11,404 nucleotides of DNA from an uncultured Eubacteriales bacterium. Lineage in GTDB: Bacteria > Bacillota > Clostridia > Lachnospirales > Bianqueaceae. Shown here piece after piece: positions 1 through 7,242 of the stretch; within the stretch, counting starts at the first letter, position 1, and each line of letters opens with the position of its first letter. The translations under genes were made by a program, and so were the position numbers. The stretch spans positions 1-11,404 of the forward strand of contig CABUPM010000072.1 of NCBI GenBank assembly GCA_902493345.1, given 5' to 3'. The notes under the pieces were generated by a model. It had not been told where the DNA came from. It did not search any database and saw nothing but the letters and a program-made list of their open reading frames with translations.

Positions 1-835
1 AAATACCAAGCTTTCCGGTGTTGACGGTAGCGGCCGTCTCAAAGGTATCGATTCCACGTCCCGCCGCCTCACAGCCGATCAGGCGGACAGAAGGATCCTG
101 AATAAAGTGGTAGAAGCTTCCGATGGCGTTGGAGCCGCCGCCGACACAGGCGATGACGGCATCCGGCAGACGGCCTTCCTTTTCCAGAAGCTGTTCACGG
201 ATCTCCCGGGAGATGACCGCCTGAAAATCCCGAACCATCGTCGGAAAAGGATGGGGTCCCATGACCGAACCGAGGCAGTAATGCGTATCCTCAATCCGAT
301 TCGTCCATTCCCGCATGGCTTCCGAGACGGCATCCTTCAGGGTTGCGGTTCCGGTTGTGACAGGAATGACTTCGGCGCCCAGAAGGCGCATCCGGTAAAC
401 GTTGAGCGCCTGACGGACGGTATCTTCTTTTCCCATGAAGACGACGCATTCCATGCCCATAAGAGCCGCGGCCGTCGCGGTGGCCACGCCGTGCTGACCG
501 GCGCCTGTCTCCGCAATCAGACGGGTTTTGCCCATTTTCTTGGCGAGAAGCGCCTGACCAAGTACATTATTGATTTTATGGGCGCCAGTATGGTTCAAAT
601 CCTCTCTTTTCAGGTAGATCTTCGCGCCGCCCAGATCCTGTGTCATCTTCCGTGCATAGTAGAGGCGGGAGGGACGTCCTGCGTAGTCGTTCAGGAGACT
701 GGTGAGCTCCCGCTGGAAATCCGGATCCTCCTTATAATGATTATATGCCTGTTCCAGCTCAATTACCGCGTTCATCAGCGTTTCAGGGATATATTGTCCG
801 CCGTGAATGCCGAAACGTCCGTTCGGGTTGGTCAT
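1..835 (-). CDS. trpB: Tryptophan synthase beta chain, 3' end cut by window edge
   Basis: PLP enzyme that joins indole (delivered by TrpA) to L-serine to make L-tryptophan; cytosolic alpha2-beta2 complex. The first 278 residues are visible, beginning MTNPNGRFGIHGGQYIPETL. Key residues fall at the Salmonella numbering: PLP-binding Lys87 in HKINN, catalytic Glu109 in AETGAG, and the phosphate-binding GGGSN loop at 232-236. Roughly the last 120 residues, including the later active-site Asp and Ser, lie beyond the left edge. The start ATG at 835-833 follows AAAGG, which lies within the last codons of trpF; only 6 bases separate the two genes, so translation is probably coupled. It is of the TrpB1 type that normally partners TrpA, so trpA is expected just outside the window (inference). 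Nothing in the visible part looks broken. Confidence 0.97.
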   Translation of the reverse strand, partial: MTNPNGRFGIHGGQYIPETLMNAVIELEQAYNHYKEDPDFQRELTSLLNDYAGRPSRLYYARKMTQDLGGAKIYLKREDLNHTGAHKINNVLGQALLAKKMGKTRLIAETGAGQHGVATATAAALMGMECVVFMGKEDTVRQALNVYRMRLLGAEVIPVTTGTATLKDAVSEAMREWTNRIEDTHYCLGSVMGPHPFPTMVRDFQAVISREIREQLLEKEGRLPDAVIACVGGGSNAIGSFYHFIQDPSVRLIGCEAAGRGIDTFETAATVNTGKLGI

Positions 836-841
836 AGTATA

Positions 842-1447
842 TCATCCTTTCATCTTTCTTATAGTTTCAACAAATGCCTTCATTTTCGCCGGATCCTTTT
901 TTCCATTGGTTTCGATTCCAGAGCTTACGTCTACCGCATAGGGATGCAAAGCGGAGAGGGCGTCGGCCACGTTTTCCGGCGTCAGGCCCCCGGCGAGAAA
1001 ATAAGGGCGGGGAAACATCCGGAGGAGATTCCAGTCAAAGCGTTTTCCGCTGCCGGCTCCAGAGTCCAGGAGAATCCTATCCGCTGGGCATTGCCGGGCG
1101 GCATCCAGATCCTCCGGGCCATGGACACGGAAAGCCTGAAGAATCGGACGGTCCGTCAGGGCACGCAGACGCGCCAGATAGAGGGTGTCCTCCCCTCCAT
1201 GGAGCTGAGCGGCATCCAGAATACCGCGATTCAGAAGCTCGGCTACGGTTTCTGCCTCTTCACGGACAAAGACGCCGACCGCCGCAATCTGAGGGGAGAG
1301 AAGTTTTTTCAGCGCTGCCGCTTGAGAGTGTGTGATATAGCGGTGGCTGACAGGGGACAGAACAAATCCGATATAGTCCGGCATCAGAAGATTGGCGGTC
1401 TGGATATCTTCCGGACAGGTCATTCCGCATAGTTTGATTTTGGTCAT
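842..1447 (-). CDS. trpF: Phosphoribosylanthranilate isomerase
   Basis: Catalyses the Amadori rearrangement of N-(5-phosphoribosyl)anthranilate to the 1-deoxyribulose form (CdRP), the third step from chorismate to tryptophan. The 201-residue length is normal for a stand-alone monofunctional TrpF (beta/alpha barrel). Visible landmarks are KLCGMT at the N-terminus with the catalytic Cys7, AQLHG at 80-84, LLD with the catalytic acid Asp128, and the phosphate-binding stretches LAGGL (151-155) and DVSSGIE (173-179). The start ATG overlaps the trpC stop (ATGA, 4 bases). Its likely ribosome binding site, GGGGGC, sits in the last trpC codons and is less canonical than those of trpE, trpG, trpD and trpC, so it probably depends on coupling. 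The family is certain from the motifs and context. Confidence 0.97.
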   Translation of the reverse strand: MTKIKLCGMTCPEDIQTANLLMPDYIGFVLSPVSHRYITHSQAAALKKLLSPQIAAVGVFVREEAETVAELLNRGILDAAQLHGGEDTLYLARLRALTDRPILQAFRVHGPEDLDAARQCPADRILLDSGAGSGKRFDWNLLRMFPRPYFLAGGLTPENVADALSALHPYAVDVSSGIETNGKKDPAKMKAFVETIRKMKG

Positions 1448-2226
1448 GAGAGCCCCCGCAGCTTGCGCAGCATGACGCTCTTATCCGGCGCACGCATCAA
1501 TGCCTCGCCGATGAGTACGGCATCCGCATCCATGTCTTCCAGTTTGGCAACATCCTCACGGCTGCGGATACCGCTCTCGGAGACAAAGAGGATGCTGCGC
1601 GGAATCCGGCGCCGCAGACGGAGACTATTGGAAGCGTCCACAGAGAAGTCCTTCAGATTCCGGTTATTGACGCCCAGAATCCGGGCACTGGCGCGGATGG
1701 CGATTGAGGCTTCCTGTTCAGTATGAACCTCAACCAGTGCGCTCAGTCCCAATCTGTCGCAGAGAAGAAGGTCATCCTTGAGCTGGGCCTCCTCCAGAAT
1801 GGATACAATCAGGAGAACGGCAGAAGCGCCCAGGAGCTTTGCTTCATAGATCATATAGGGGTCAACGGTAAAGTCCTTACGCAGACAGGGGAGAGAGACA
1901 TTGGCGGCAATCTCCTGTAGAATCCGGTCGCTGCCGAGGAACCATTTGGGTTCGGTCAGGACGGAGAGACAGTCGGCGCCGGCATGTTCATATTCCCGGG
2001 CAATCTGTAGATACGGGAAATCCGGAGAGATCAGCCCCTTGGAGGGAGAAGCCTTTTTGCATTCGCAGATAAAGGAGAGTCCAGGACACCGCAGCGCTTT
2101 TTCAAAGGAGAAGTTTCCGGAAGGAAGCGCGAGTGCCTCCTCACGGATCTGGGCGAGCGGGCGCTGCTCCTGCTTCTCTCTTACACGGCGCCTTGCGTGA
2201 TCTGCCAGAAGATCCAAGGTGTTCAT
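1444..2226 (-). CDS. trpC: Indole-3-glycerol phosphate synthase
   Basis: Closes the indole ring: CdRP to indole-3-glycerol phosphate plus CO2 and water. The 260 residues form one beta/alpha barrel with the usual N-terminal helical extension, and there is no fusion to TrpF as in E. coli. Catalytic landmarks are Lys57 in ECKKASPSKG, Lys117 in LRKDF, Glu166 in LVEVH, then NNRNL (187-191), SESGI (216-220) and VLIGEALM near the end. The start follows GGAGG with a 7-base spacer, and the ATG overlaps the trpD stop by 4 bases. The gene order D-C-F matches the pathway order of steps. Confidence 0.98.
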   Translation of the reverse strand: MNTLDLLADHARRRVREKQEQRPLAQIREEALALPSGNFSFEKALRCPGLSFICECKKASPSKGLISPDFPYLQIAREYEHAGADCLSVLTEPKWFLGSDRILQEIAANVSLPCLRKDFTVDPYMIYEAKLLGASAVLLIVSILEEAQLKDDLLLCDRLGLSALVEVHTEQEASIAIRASARILGVNNRNLKDFSVDASNSLRLRRRIPRSILFVSESGIRSREDVAKLEDMDADAVLIGEALMRAPDKSVMLRKLRGLS

Positions 2227-3254
2227 ACCTGCTCCTCCGGAGTATGACTCAAGGTGATCAGCTTCTGGAGAGTCTGCATTGCCGCGCCGGAATCAATCAG
2301 ACTACCGGCAAGATGGATCCCTTGCGCAAGGTTATCGGCCTTACCGCCGAGATAGAGCGCCGCACCGACGTTCATAAGGACGGCATCCCGTTTCGGTCCT
2401 TGCGCGCCGCCTAGAATATCCAGAGTGATCTGTGCGTTTTCCTGCGGGCTGCCTCCGGTAAGGTCCGATTTTGCACAGCGTTTCAGGCCAAAATCCTCCG
2501 GAGCGATCGTATAGGATTTGAACCATCCATCCTTAAATTCGCAAACAGAAGTAGGAGCGCTCAGGGAGATCTCATCCAGTTTATCCTGACCATAGACGAC
2601 CATACCGCGTTTTACGCCGAGGCTGATCAGAACCTGTGCCAGTGGCTCCACCAGATATGCGTCATATACGCCCAGAAGCTGCATCTGAGGGCGGCCGGGA
2701 TTGGTCAGCGGTCCCAGAATATTAAATACAGTACGGATTCCCAGCTCCTTGCGGATGGATCCTACATAGCGCATAGAGGAATGGTATTTCTGCGCGAAAA
2801 AGAAGCACATGCCGACCTTCTCCAGAAGTTCAGTGCATTTGGCCGGACTCTGTTCGATGTTGACGCCTAGAGCCTCCAGACAATCCGCAGTACCACAGCG
2901 GGAGGAAGCGGCGCGATTGCCATGCTTCGCTACCTTGACTCCACCGGCTGCCGTCACAAGGGCCGCGGTTGTGGAAATATTAAAGCTGTGTGCGCCGTCT
3001 CCGCCGGTCCCTACGATCTCCATAAGCTCCATTCCGGTATCTACACGGACGGCGTGTTCCCGCATGGCCGCGGCGCAGCCGGCGATCTCCGGTATGGTTT
3101 CCGCCTTGGTGCTTTTGGTGGAGAGAGCAGCTAGAAAGGCGGCGTTCTGTATGGGGCTTGTCTCGCCGCTCATGATCTCGTTCATGACGGAGTAGGCTTC
3201 CTCATAGGTAAGATCCTCTTTGTTGACAATTTTTACGATGGCATCCTGAATCAT
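2223..3254 (-). CDS. trpD: Anthranilate phosphoribosyltransferase
   Basis: Transfers phosphoribose from PRPP to anthranilate, the second committed step of tryptophan synthesis. At 343 residues it is of normal length for a stand-alone enzyme, without the TrpG fusion seen in E. coli. The N-terminal helical domain (about 1-70) is followed by the PRPP-binding GTGGD at 82-86, KHGNR at 110-114, RTVFNILGPLTNP at 174-186 and the Mg-binding Asp227-Glu228 in KLDEI. The ATG at 3254 follows AGGAGG with a 9-base spacer; that site lies inside the last codons of trpG, and the trpG stop is 4 bases upstream. The stop overlaps the trpC start (ATGA). Confidence 0.98.
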   Translation of the reverse strand: MIQDAIVKIVNKEDLTYEEAYSVMNEIMSGETSPIQNAAFLAALSTKSTKAETIPEIAGCAAAMREHAVRVDTGMELMEIVGTGGDGAHSFNISTTAALVTAAGGVKVAKHGNRAASSRCGTADCLEALGVNIEQSPAKCTELLEKVGMCFFFAQKYHSSMRYVGSIRKELGIRTVFNILGPLTNPGRPQMQLLGVYDAYLVEPLAQVLISLGVKRGMVVYGQDKLDEISLSAPTSVCEFKDGWFKSYTIAPEDFGLKRCAKSDLTGGSPQENAQITLDILGGAQGPKRDAVLMNVGAALYLGGKADNLAQGIHLAGSLIDSGAAMQTLQKLITLSHTPEEQV

Positions 3255-3258
3255 GATG

Positions 3259-3834
3259 TTATACCTCCTGTAGGTTCAAAAAATTATTCAGCATGGTTTT
3301 TCCGCTTGGAGTCAAGATGGATTCCGGATGGAATTGTACACCGTAGACCGGGTACTGCCGGTGTTCTACCGCCATGACTTCATTGTCGTCCGTGGCTGCG
3401 GTGACCTTTAGATAATCCGGAAGGGTCTTAGGGTCTGCTGCCAGAGAATGATACCTCGCGACAGGGGTCGGAGTCTGGCATCCGGAGAAGATGGGACAAG
3501 ATAGGTCTAACTGAACCTCCGACTGTTTGCCGTGCATGAGCTGCTTTGCATAAGTGATCGTTGCCCCATAGGCGGCGCAGATGGCCTGATGTCCAAGGCA
3601 GACACCCAATATAGGGATCCTGGGGCCAAGCTTCTGCACGACTTCGATAATGATACCGGCATCTTCCGGTCGCCCGGGACCGGGGGAGAGAAGGATGTGG
3701 CTGGGATGCAGCGCTTGGATCTCTTCTACCGTCAGTTCATCGTTACGGATGATACGAATATCCGGATTTAGCTCTCCGAGGAGCTGATAGAGATTATAGG
3801 AAAAACTGTCATAGTTATCGATCAAGAGAATCAT
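3259..3834 (-). CDS. trpG: Anthranilate synthase glutamine amidotransferase subunit
   Basis: Class I glutamine amidotransferase that hydrolyses glutamine and feeds ammonia to TrpE. It has 191 residues and starts MILLIDNYDSFSYNL, the classic TrpG/PabA opening. The oxyanion-hole region SPGPGRPEDAG is at 50-60. The catalytic triad is complete: Cys79 in GVCLGHQ, with His169 and Glu171 in QFHPES. The start codon overlaps the trpE stop (ATGA) and is preceded by AGGAGG with a 7-base spacer. TrpG and PabA cannot always be told apart by sequence, and one protein can serve both complexes, but its place inside the trp operon makes the tryptophan role primary. In Bacillus subtilis the equivalent gene is in the folate operon; here it sits with trpE. 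Confidence 0.97.
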   Translation of the reverse strand: MILLIDNYDSFSYNLYQLLGELNPDIRIIRNDELTVEEIQALHPSHILLSPGPGRPEDAGIIIEVVQKLGPRIPILGVCLGHQAICAAYGATITYAKQLMHGKQSEVQLDLSCPIFSGCQTPTPVARYHSLAADPKTLPDYLKVTAATDDNEVMAVEHRQYPVYGVQFHPESILTPSGKTMLNNFLNLQEV

Positions 3835-5297
3835 GTGTCTACCTCCTGTGCCAGTTCCAGTGCGCGGACGACCGCGCGAGCCTTATTGATGCATTCGTCG
3901 TACTCTTTATCCGGAATGGAATCAGCCACAATACCCGCGCCGCTGCGGACAAAGACCCGGCCGTTTTTCTTATAGGCGATGCGTATGGCAATGCAGGTGT
4001 CCATATTGCCGGTAAAATCCAGATAACCGATGGCGCCGCCATAGATTCCGCGTTTGTTGTTTTCTAATTCTCCGATCAGCTGGCAAGCGCGGATTTTAGG
4101 AGCGCCGGAGAGCGTGCCCGCAGGCAGTACGGCTTCGATGGCGTTTAAGGCGTCCAGATCGGGACGGATGTTTCCGCGGACGGTAGAACCGATGTGCATT
4201 ACATGAGAATAGCGTTCGATGGTATGGAGACTTTCAACAGTGACGGTGCCGAAGCGGCTGAGCTTGCCAAGGTCGTTGCGTCCCAGATCTACCAGCATAT
4301 TATGTTCGGCCAGCTCCTTTTCATCGGAGAGAAGCTCTTTTTCCAAAGCCTTGTCTTCTTCCGGTGTTTTGCCACGGGGACGGGTTCCGGCAAGAGGAAA
4401 GGTGTGCAGGACACCATCTTCCAGTTTTACCAAGGTTTCCGGGGAGGTCCCAGCGACCTCCACATCGGTTCCGGAAAAATAAAACATATAGGGAGAGGGA
4501 TTCAGCGTGCGCAGGATTCGATAAGTGTTCAGCAGGCTGCCCTCATAAGGAGCGCTCAGCCGGTTGGAAAGGACGATCTGGAAGATGTCTCCCTCGTGGA
4601 TGTGTTTCTTGGCCCTTTCTACCATGGAACAGTAGGTGCCGCGGTCAAAGAGGGGAGTGACTTCACCCAGAAGCCTTCCGGCCGGTTCTGTTTTCTGCGG
4701 ATAGGAACGCAGGATGGAAGCGAGGTGAGACAGCTCCTGCGAGGCCTTATTATAGCCCGTTTCCGGATCCGTAAGCGGCATATTGACGATCAGGATGATC
4801 TTCTGCCGAAGGTTGTCAAAGGCGATGACCTTATCAAAGAGCATCAGATCCATATCCTGAAACGCTTCGGTATCCAGCGTGTCCCGCTGGACAGAAGGTT
4901 CGCTGTATTTAAGGTAATCATAAGAGAAATACCCGACAAGGCCGCCGGTAAAGGTGGGAAGATGGGGAAAGCGTGGACTTTTGTACTGACCAAGAATCTG
5001 GCGGAGGTAATCGGAAGGATGGTCGGTTTTCAGGGTGATATCTCCGATGTGCATCTCGCCGTCAAGACAACGGATCTCCAGCTTTGGGTCAAAGCCCAGA
5101 AAGGTGTAGCGTCCCCATCGTTCATTTTCGGTGACGGATTCCAGAAGATAGCAGTGAAGAGATAGATTCTTCAGGATTCGGAGCGCTTCTATCGGTGTAC
5201 AGATGTCGGACAGGATCTCACAGCTTAACGGTACCACTCGGTATTGACCGGAACGGGCAAGATCCAAAACTTCATCCAGGCTGGGGATAATCTTCAT
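3831..5297 (-). CDS. trpE: Anthranilate synthase component I
   Basis: Converts chorismate and ammonia to anthranilate, the feedback-controlled first step; works with TrpG. The 488 residues comprise an N-terminal regulatory domain (about 1-200) with LLES at 51-54, the element that binds inhibitory tryptophan in known TrpE proteins. The chorismate-binding domain (about 215-480) has TSPETLVKL, PLAGTRPRG (301-309), LVDLGRNDLG (335-344), LPAGTLSGAPKIRA (391-404) and GAGIVADS (453-460). The reading frame is open upstream to an ATG at 5390, but that would add 31 residues encoded by the T-box and terminator. The ATG at 5297 has a strong AAAAGGAG site 8 bases upstream and gives the normal MKIIPSLDEV start. 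PabB and isochorismate synthase are unlikely given the LLES motif and the operon. Confidence 0.98.
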   Translation of the reverse strand: MKIIPSLDEVLDLARSGQYRVVPLSCEILSDICTPIEALRILKNLSLHCYLLESVTENERWGRYTFLGFDPKLEIRCLDGEMHIGDITLKTDHPSDYLRQILGQYKSPRFPHLPTFTGGLVGYFSYDYLKYSEPSVQRDTLDTEAFQDMDLMLFDKVIAFDNLRQKIILIVNMPLTDPETGYNKASQELSHLASILRSYPQKTEPAGRLLGEVTPLFDRGTYCSMVERAKKHIHEGDIFQIVLSNRLSAPYEGSLLNTYRILRTLNPSPYMFYFSGTDVEVAGTSPETLVKLEDGVLHTFPLAGTRPRGKTPEEDKALEKELLSDEKELAEHNMLVDLGRNDLGKLSRFGTVTVESLHTIERYSHVMHIGSTVRGNIRPDLDALNAIEAVLPAGTLSGAPKIRACQLIGELENNKRGIYGGAIGYLDFTGNMDTCIAIRIAYKKNGRVFVRSGAGIVADSIPDKEYDECINKARAVVRALELAQEVDT

Positions 5298-5305
5298 GTT
5301 TATTT

Positions 5306-5313
5306 CTCCTTTT
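5306..5313 (-). promoter_or_regulatory. Ribosome binding site that fixes the trpE start
   Basis: AAAAGGAG on the minus strand, 8 bases before the ATG at 5297. It lies just after the T tract of the leader terminator, so it is transcribed only when the T-box antiterminates. It supports the short trpE start over the in-frame ATG at 5390, which lies within the leader itself. Confidence 0.9.
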
Positions 5314-5319
5314 GACAAT

Positions 5320-5354
5320 AAAAAAGTCCCTGACAGAAAGATTCTGTCAAGGAC
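5320..5354 (-). terminator. Intrinsic terminator of the trp T-box leader
   Basis: Minus-strand arms GTCCTTGACAGAA and TTCTGTCAGGGAC can form a 13-bp stem with one G-U pair and a 3-base loop, followed at once by TTTTTT (5320-5325). It lies between the T-box sequence and the trpE ribosome binding site, where the terminator of a transcriptional T-box is expected. Confidence 0.95.
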
Positions 5355-5591
5355 GAATAATACTTTATCCGCGGTGCCACCTTGTTTCATGGATCGCCCA
5401 TGCGCTTAGCAGAGAACCAACATTCTCCCGGCAACTGACGTATGCCTGTACGTTGCAGAATACTTTGCGCGGATGCGCATTTGACTGCACCCTCAGCGGT
5501 CCATTTGATGATCTGTGTTTCATCCGGCTCTCAGCGTCCCGGACTCTCTGTAGAAGCATAACCACCGTTATCTCCGCTTCAACGGTTTATG
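5320..5591 (-). promoter_or_regulatory. T-box riboswitch, tRNA-Trp-specific, controlling the trp operon
   Basis: The leader RNA senses uncharged tRNA. Stem I can be drawn by hand: AGCGG (5578-5574) pairs with CCGCT (5499-5495), and GGTGGT (5566-5561) pairs with ATCATC (5512-5507). Between these helices is an internal loop of AGATAAC against AAATGGA, with the specifier codon TGG (Trp) at 5503-5501 and an AGAUA loop-E-like strand opposite. The distal part has AGAGAG (5549-5544) and GCTGAGAG (5535-5528) between two CCGG arms. The conserved T-box AACAAGGTGGCACCGCGG is at 5386-5369. Its UGGC (5379-5376) is complementary to a GCCA tRNA end, matching the G discriminator usual for bacterial tRNA-Trp. 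Uncharged tRNA-Trp should stabilise the antiterminator and allow trpE transcription. The start point near 5591 is estimated from the promoter. Confidence 0.96.
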
Positions 5592-5597
5592 AAAGAG

Positions 5598-5626
5598 ATT
5601 ATAATGTGTTTTTCCTGAATTGTCAA
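5598..5626 (-). promoter_or_regulatory. trp operon promoter, full sigma-A consensus
   Basis: The -35 TTGACA (5626-5621) and -10 TATAAT (5603-5598) match consensus exactly with a 17-base spacer. Upstream (about 5627-5672) is very A/T-rich with runs of A and T, like an UP element. A strong constitutive promoter fits an operon whose control is by attenuation in the leader. No repressor operator was recognised. Confidence 0.92.
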
Positions 5627-5672
5627 TAGAAAACAGAAAAAATTTTTATAATTTATGTATAACAGAAAATAC

Positions 5673-6863
5673 TTAAGAATGAGAAGGCTTGGATTCGATC
5701 TGAATCTCTCCGGCCTTTTGCAGAGCCATCTTGGCGGCAATCGGTCCGAAGATGGAATAGATAAAGGTAGAACAAAGGATAATGGTTCGGATCTGATCGG
5801 CGTACTGCGGGACAGCAGCGCCGGCTACGACTACAAGTCCCAGAGCCACACCGGCCTGCGGCATCAGTGTGGGGCCAAGATACTTGTTGATCTTATCCTC
5901 CTGATGGGTGAGCTTTCCTCCGGCCCAGGAGCCAACCATCTTGCCGATGACACGGAGCACTACATAGAGAATGCCGATGATACCGATTTCCGCGAGGGCA
6001 GAGAGCTGAAAGCCTGCGCCGGAGATAACAAAGAAGATCATGTAGATGGGAGGGGTAAAGGTATCGGCCACCTCTACCAGATCATCGATCTCATTATAGA
6101 TGTTGACCAGAACACCGCCCAGTGTCATACATGCCATCAGAGAGGAACCGTTCAGCATTTCGGAGAGCCAGTAGCAGAAGAGGATCGAGAAGAGGATGAT
6201 GCATAGGCGGTTGGAATGCTTATGGAAATACTTCAGGATAAACTTCATGGCCAGAGCGATGACAAAACCGATCACAAAGGAGATCAGAATCTCATAGAAG
6301 GGTTCCAGAATGGAAAGGAACAGATTGGTCTGCGAGGCGTTCAGAGAATTCACCAGCGTGCTGGCAAAGCCGAAGCCGATCAGGGCCGTCGCGTCGTCGA
6401 TCGCGACTACGCTTAACAGCATGGAGGTCAGAGATCCGTGCGCTTTATACTGGTTGATAACCATAATCGTCTGTGCCGGAGCGGTCGCGGCGGCAATGGC
6501 TCCCAGCATGATGGAGAGACTGGTATCGAAGCCGCAGAGGATCAGTACCAGCGTTACCAGGAAGATGGCGCCGAAGGACTCAAAGATGGCGATAATAATC
6601 GGAGCGGCGCCCACACGCTTAAAATAGCTGAAACTGAATCCGCTTCCGACGGAAAAGGCGATAAATCCCAGCGCGATATTGGAGATAACAGAGAAACCGT
6701 CCACCATCTCCTGCGGAATGATATTGAGTACCGCAGGGCCCAGGAGGAGTCCGGCGATCAGATATCCGGTGACATTGGGAAGTTTGGCAAGCTTACCAAG
6801 CCGGCCCAAAAGGAGTCCGGCCAGCAGCATTAAGGCCGTAGCCAATATGATTTCATTTGCCAT
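5673..6863 (-). CDS. Cation:proton antiporter, CPA2 (Na+/H+ exchanger) family
   Basis: Integral membrane protein of 396 residues, nearly all hydrophobic helices (roughly 11-13 segments), exchanging Na+ or K+ for protons. The key ion-binding pair is Asp156-Asp157 in SVVAIDDATAL, the DD motif of electrogenic exchangers such as NhaA and NapA. ATAPAQTIMV at 127-136 precedes it. Lys308 in RVIGKMVGSWAGG could match the conserved lysine of NapA, and LMPQAGVALGL (333-343) is typical of the family. The C-terminal tail is short, with no RCK/TrkA-N or USP regulatory domain. The start overlaps the end of the PII-like gene by 11 bases, with GGGGG 10 bases upstream, suggesting coupled translation. Family is secure; the transported ion is not determinable here, and KefB-like K+ transport is possible. 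No clear intrinsic terminator follows. Confidence 0.93.
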   Translation of the reverse strand: MANEIILATALMLLAGLLLGRLGKLAKLPNVTGYLIAGLLLGPAVLNIIPQEMVDGFSVISNIALGFIAFSVGSGFSFSYFKRVGAAPIIIAIFESFGAIFLVTLVLILCGFDTSLSIMLGAIAAATAPAQTIMVINQYKAHGSLTSMLLSVVAIDDATALIGFGFASTLVNSLNASQTNLFLSILEPFYEILISFVIGFVIALAMKFILKYFHKHSNRLCIILFSILFCYWLSEMLNGSSLMACMTLGGVLVNIYNEIDDLVEVADTFTPPIYMIFFVISGAGFQLSALAEIGIIGILYVVLRVIGKMVGSWAGGKLTHQEDKINKYLGPTLMPQAGVALGLVVVAGAAVPQYADQIRTIILCSTFIYSIFGPIAAKMALQKAGEIQIESKPSHS

Positions 6864-7206
6864 GACGCTTCAGCCCCCGTACATAGCCAACCGGCAGGGT
6901 AAAGACCAGACCGGCGTTCTCTTCTTCCAGGCTTCCCACGACAGATTCGATGATCTGTACGGCTGATTCGACCTGCTCCTCCGGCAGAAGGGTCATGATG
7001 GTGCAGTTCTTCTGTCGGCTTCTCGTCATGTACATACGGATGGTGCTCAAGAATTCAAATTCGTCCTCGTTGTGATGAGACTTCAGCACTCTTGCCATTC
7101 CTGTACTGTCAAAGATGGTCGCGCCATGGATTCCGCCGCGTTCCATTTGCGCCAGGAGCTCGTCCAGCTTTTCAGGCGCATTCAAAATAAAAAATAGTAC
7201 CTGCAT
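6853..7206 (-). CDS. Small PII-like protein, probable regulator of the antiporter
   Basis: A 117-residue soluble protein. The predicted pattern is beta (2-8 VLFFIL), helix (11-24), beta (28-41), a long charged connector (42-66 with NEDEFEF and RSRQKN), beta (67-74 CTIMTLL), helix (75-91) and beta (98-106 LVFTLPV). This is the ferredoxin-like order of PII (GlnB) trimers, and LLPEEQVESAVQIIE and VFTLPVGYV recall PII beta3-alpha2 and the strand beginning KIFVLPV. The canonical GFGRQKG and TGRIGDGKIF nucleotide-binding motifs are absent, so a classical ATP/2-oxoglutarate sensor is not shown; Tyr59 lies in the loop area. It overlaps the antiporter gene by 11 bases, so a role in gating that transporter is the natural guess, by analogy with GlnK-AmtB. 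Start ATG follows GAGGTG. The fold assignment is an inference from pattern; function is unknown. Confidence 0.7.
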   Translation of the reverse strand: MQVLFFILNAPEKLDELLAQMERGGIHGATIFDSTGMARVLKSHHNEDEFEFLSTIRMYMTRSRQKNCTIMTLLPEEQVESAVQIIESVVGSLEEENAGLVFTLPVGYVRGLKRHGK

Positions 7207-7242
7207 TCGGTATCACCTCATATAAATTATTCAAACGGTCTC

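Noticed and set aside
107..1432. Long plus-strand open frame of 441 codons
   Set aside because: It lies antisense to trpB and trpF, which carry all family motifs. The translated product shows no recognisable domain and is a composition effect.
4194..5165. Plus-strand open frame of 323 codons
   Set aside because: Antisense to the motif-bearing part of trpE, with no convincing ribosome binding site or domain.
5298..5390. 31-residue N-terminal extension of trpE from an ATG at 5390
   Set aside because: It would be encoded by the T-box and terminator stem. The ATG at 5297 has the good ribosome binding site and gives the normal family start.
5312..5629. Plus-strand open frame of 105 codons across the trp leader
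   Set aside because: Antisense to a conserved structured RNA. No ribosome binding site or protein family seen.
5632..5669. Repeated AACAGAAAA (5632-5640 and 5661-5669) as a regulatory repeat
   Set aside because: Short, A-rich, and in a region where such runs are expected; better read as UP-element-like composition.
5655..6206. Plus-strand open frame of 183 codons
   Set aside because: Antisense to the antiporter; the very polar product is the expected mirror of a hydrophobic membrane protein.
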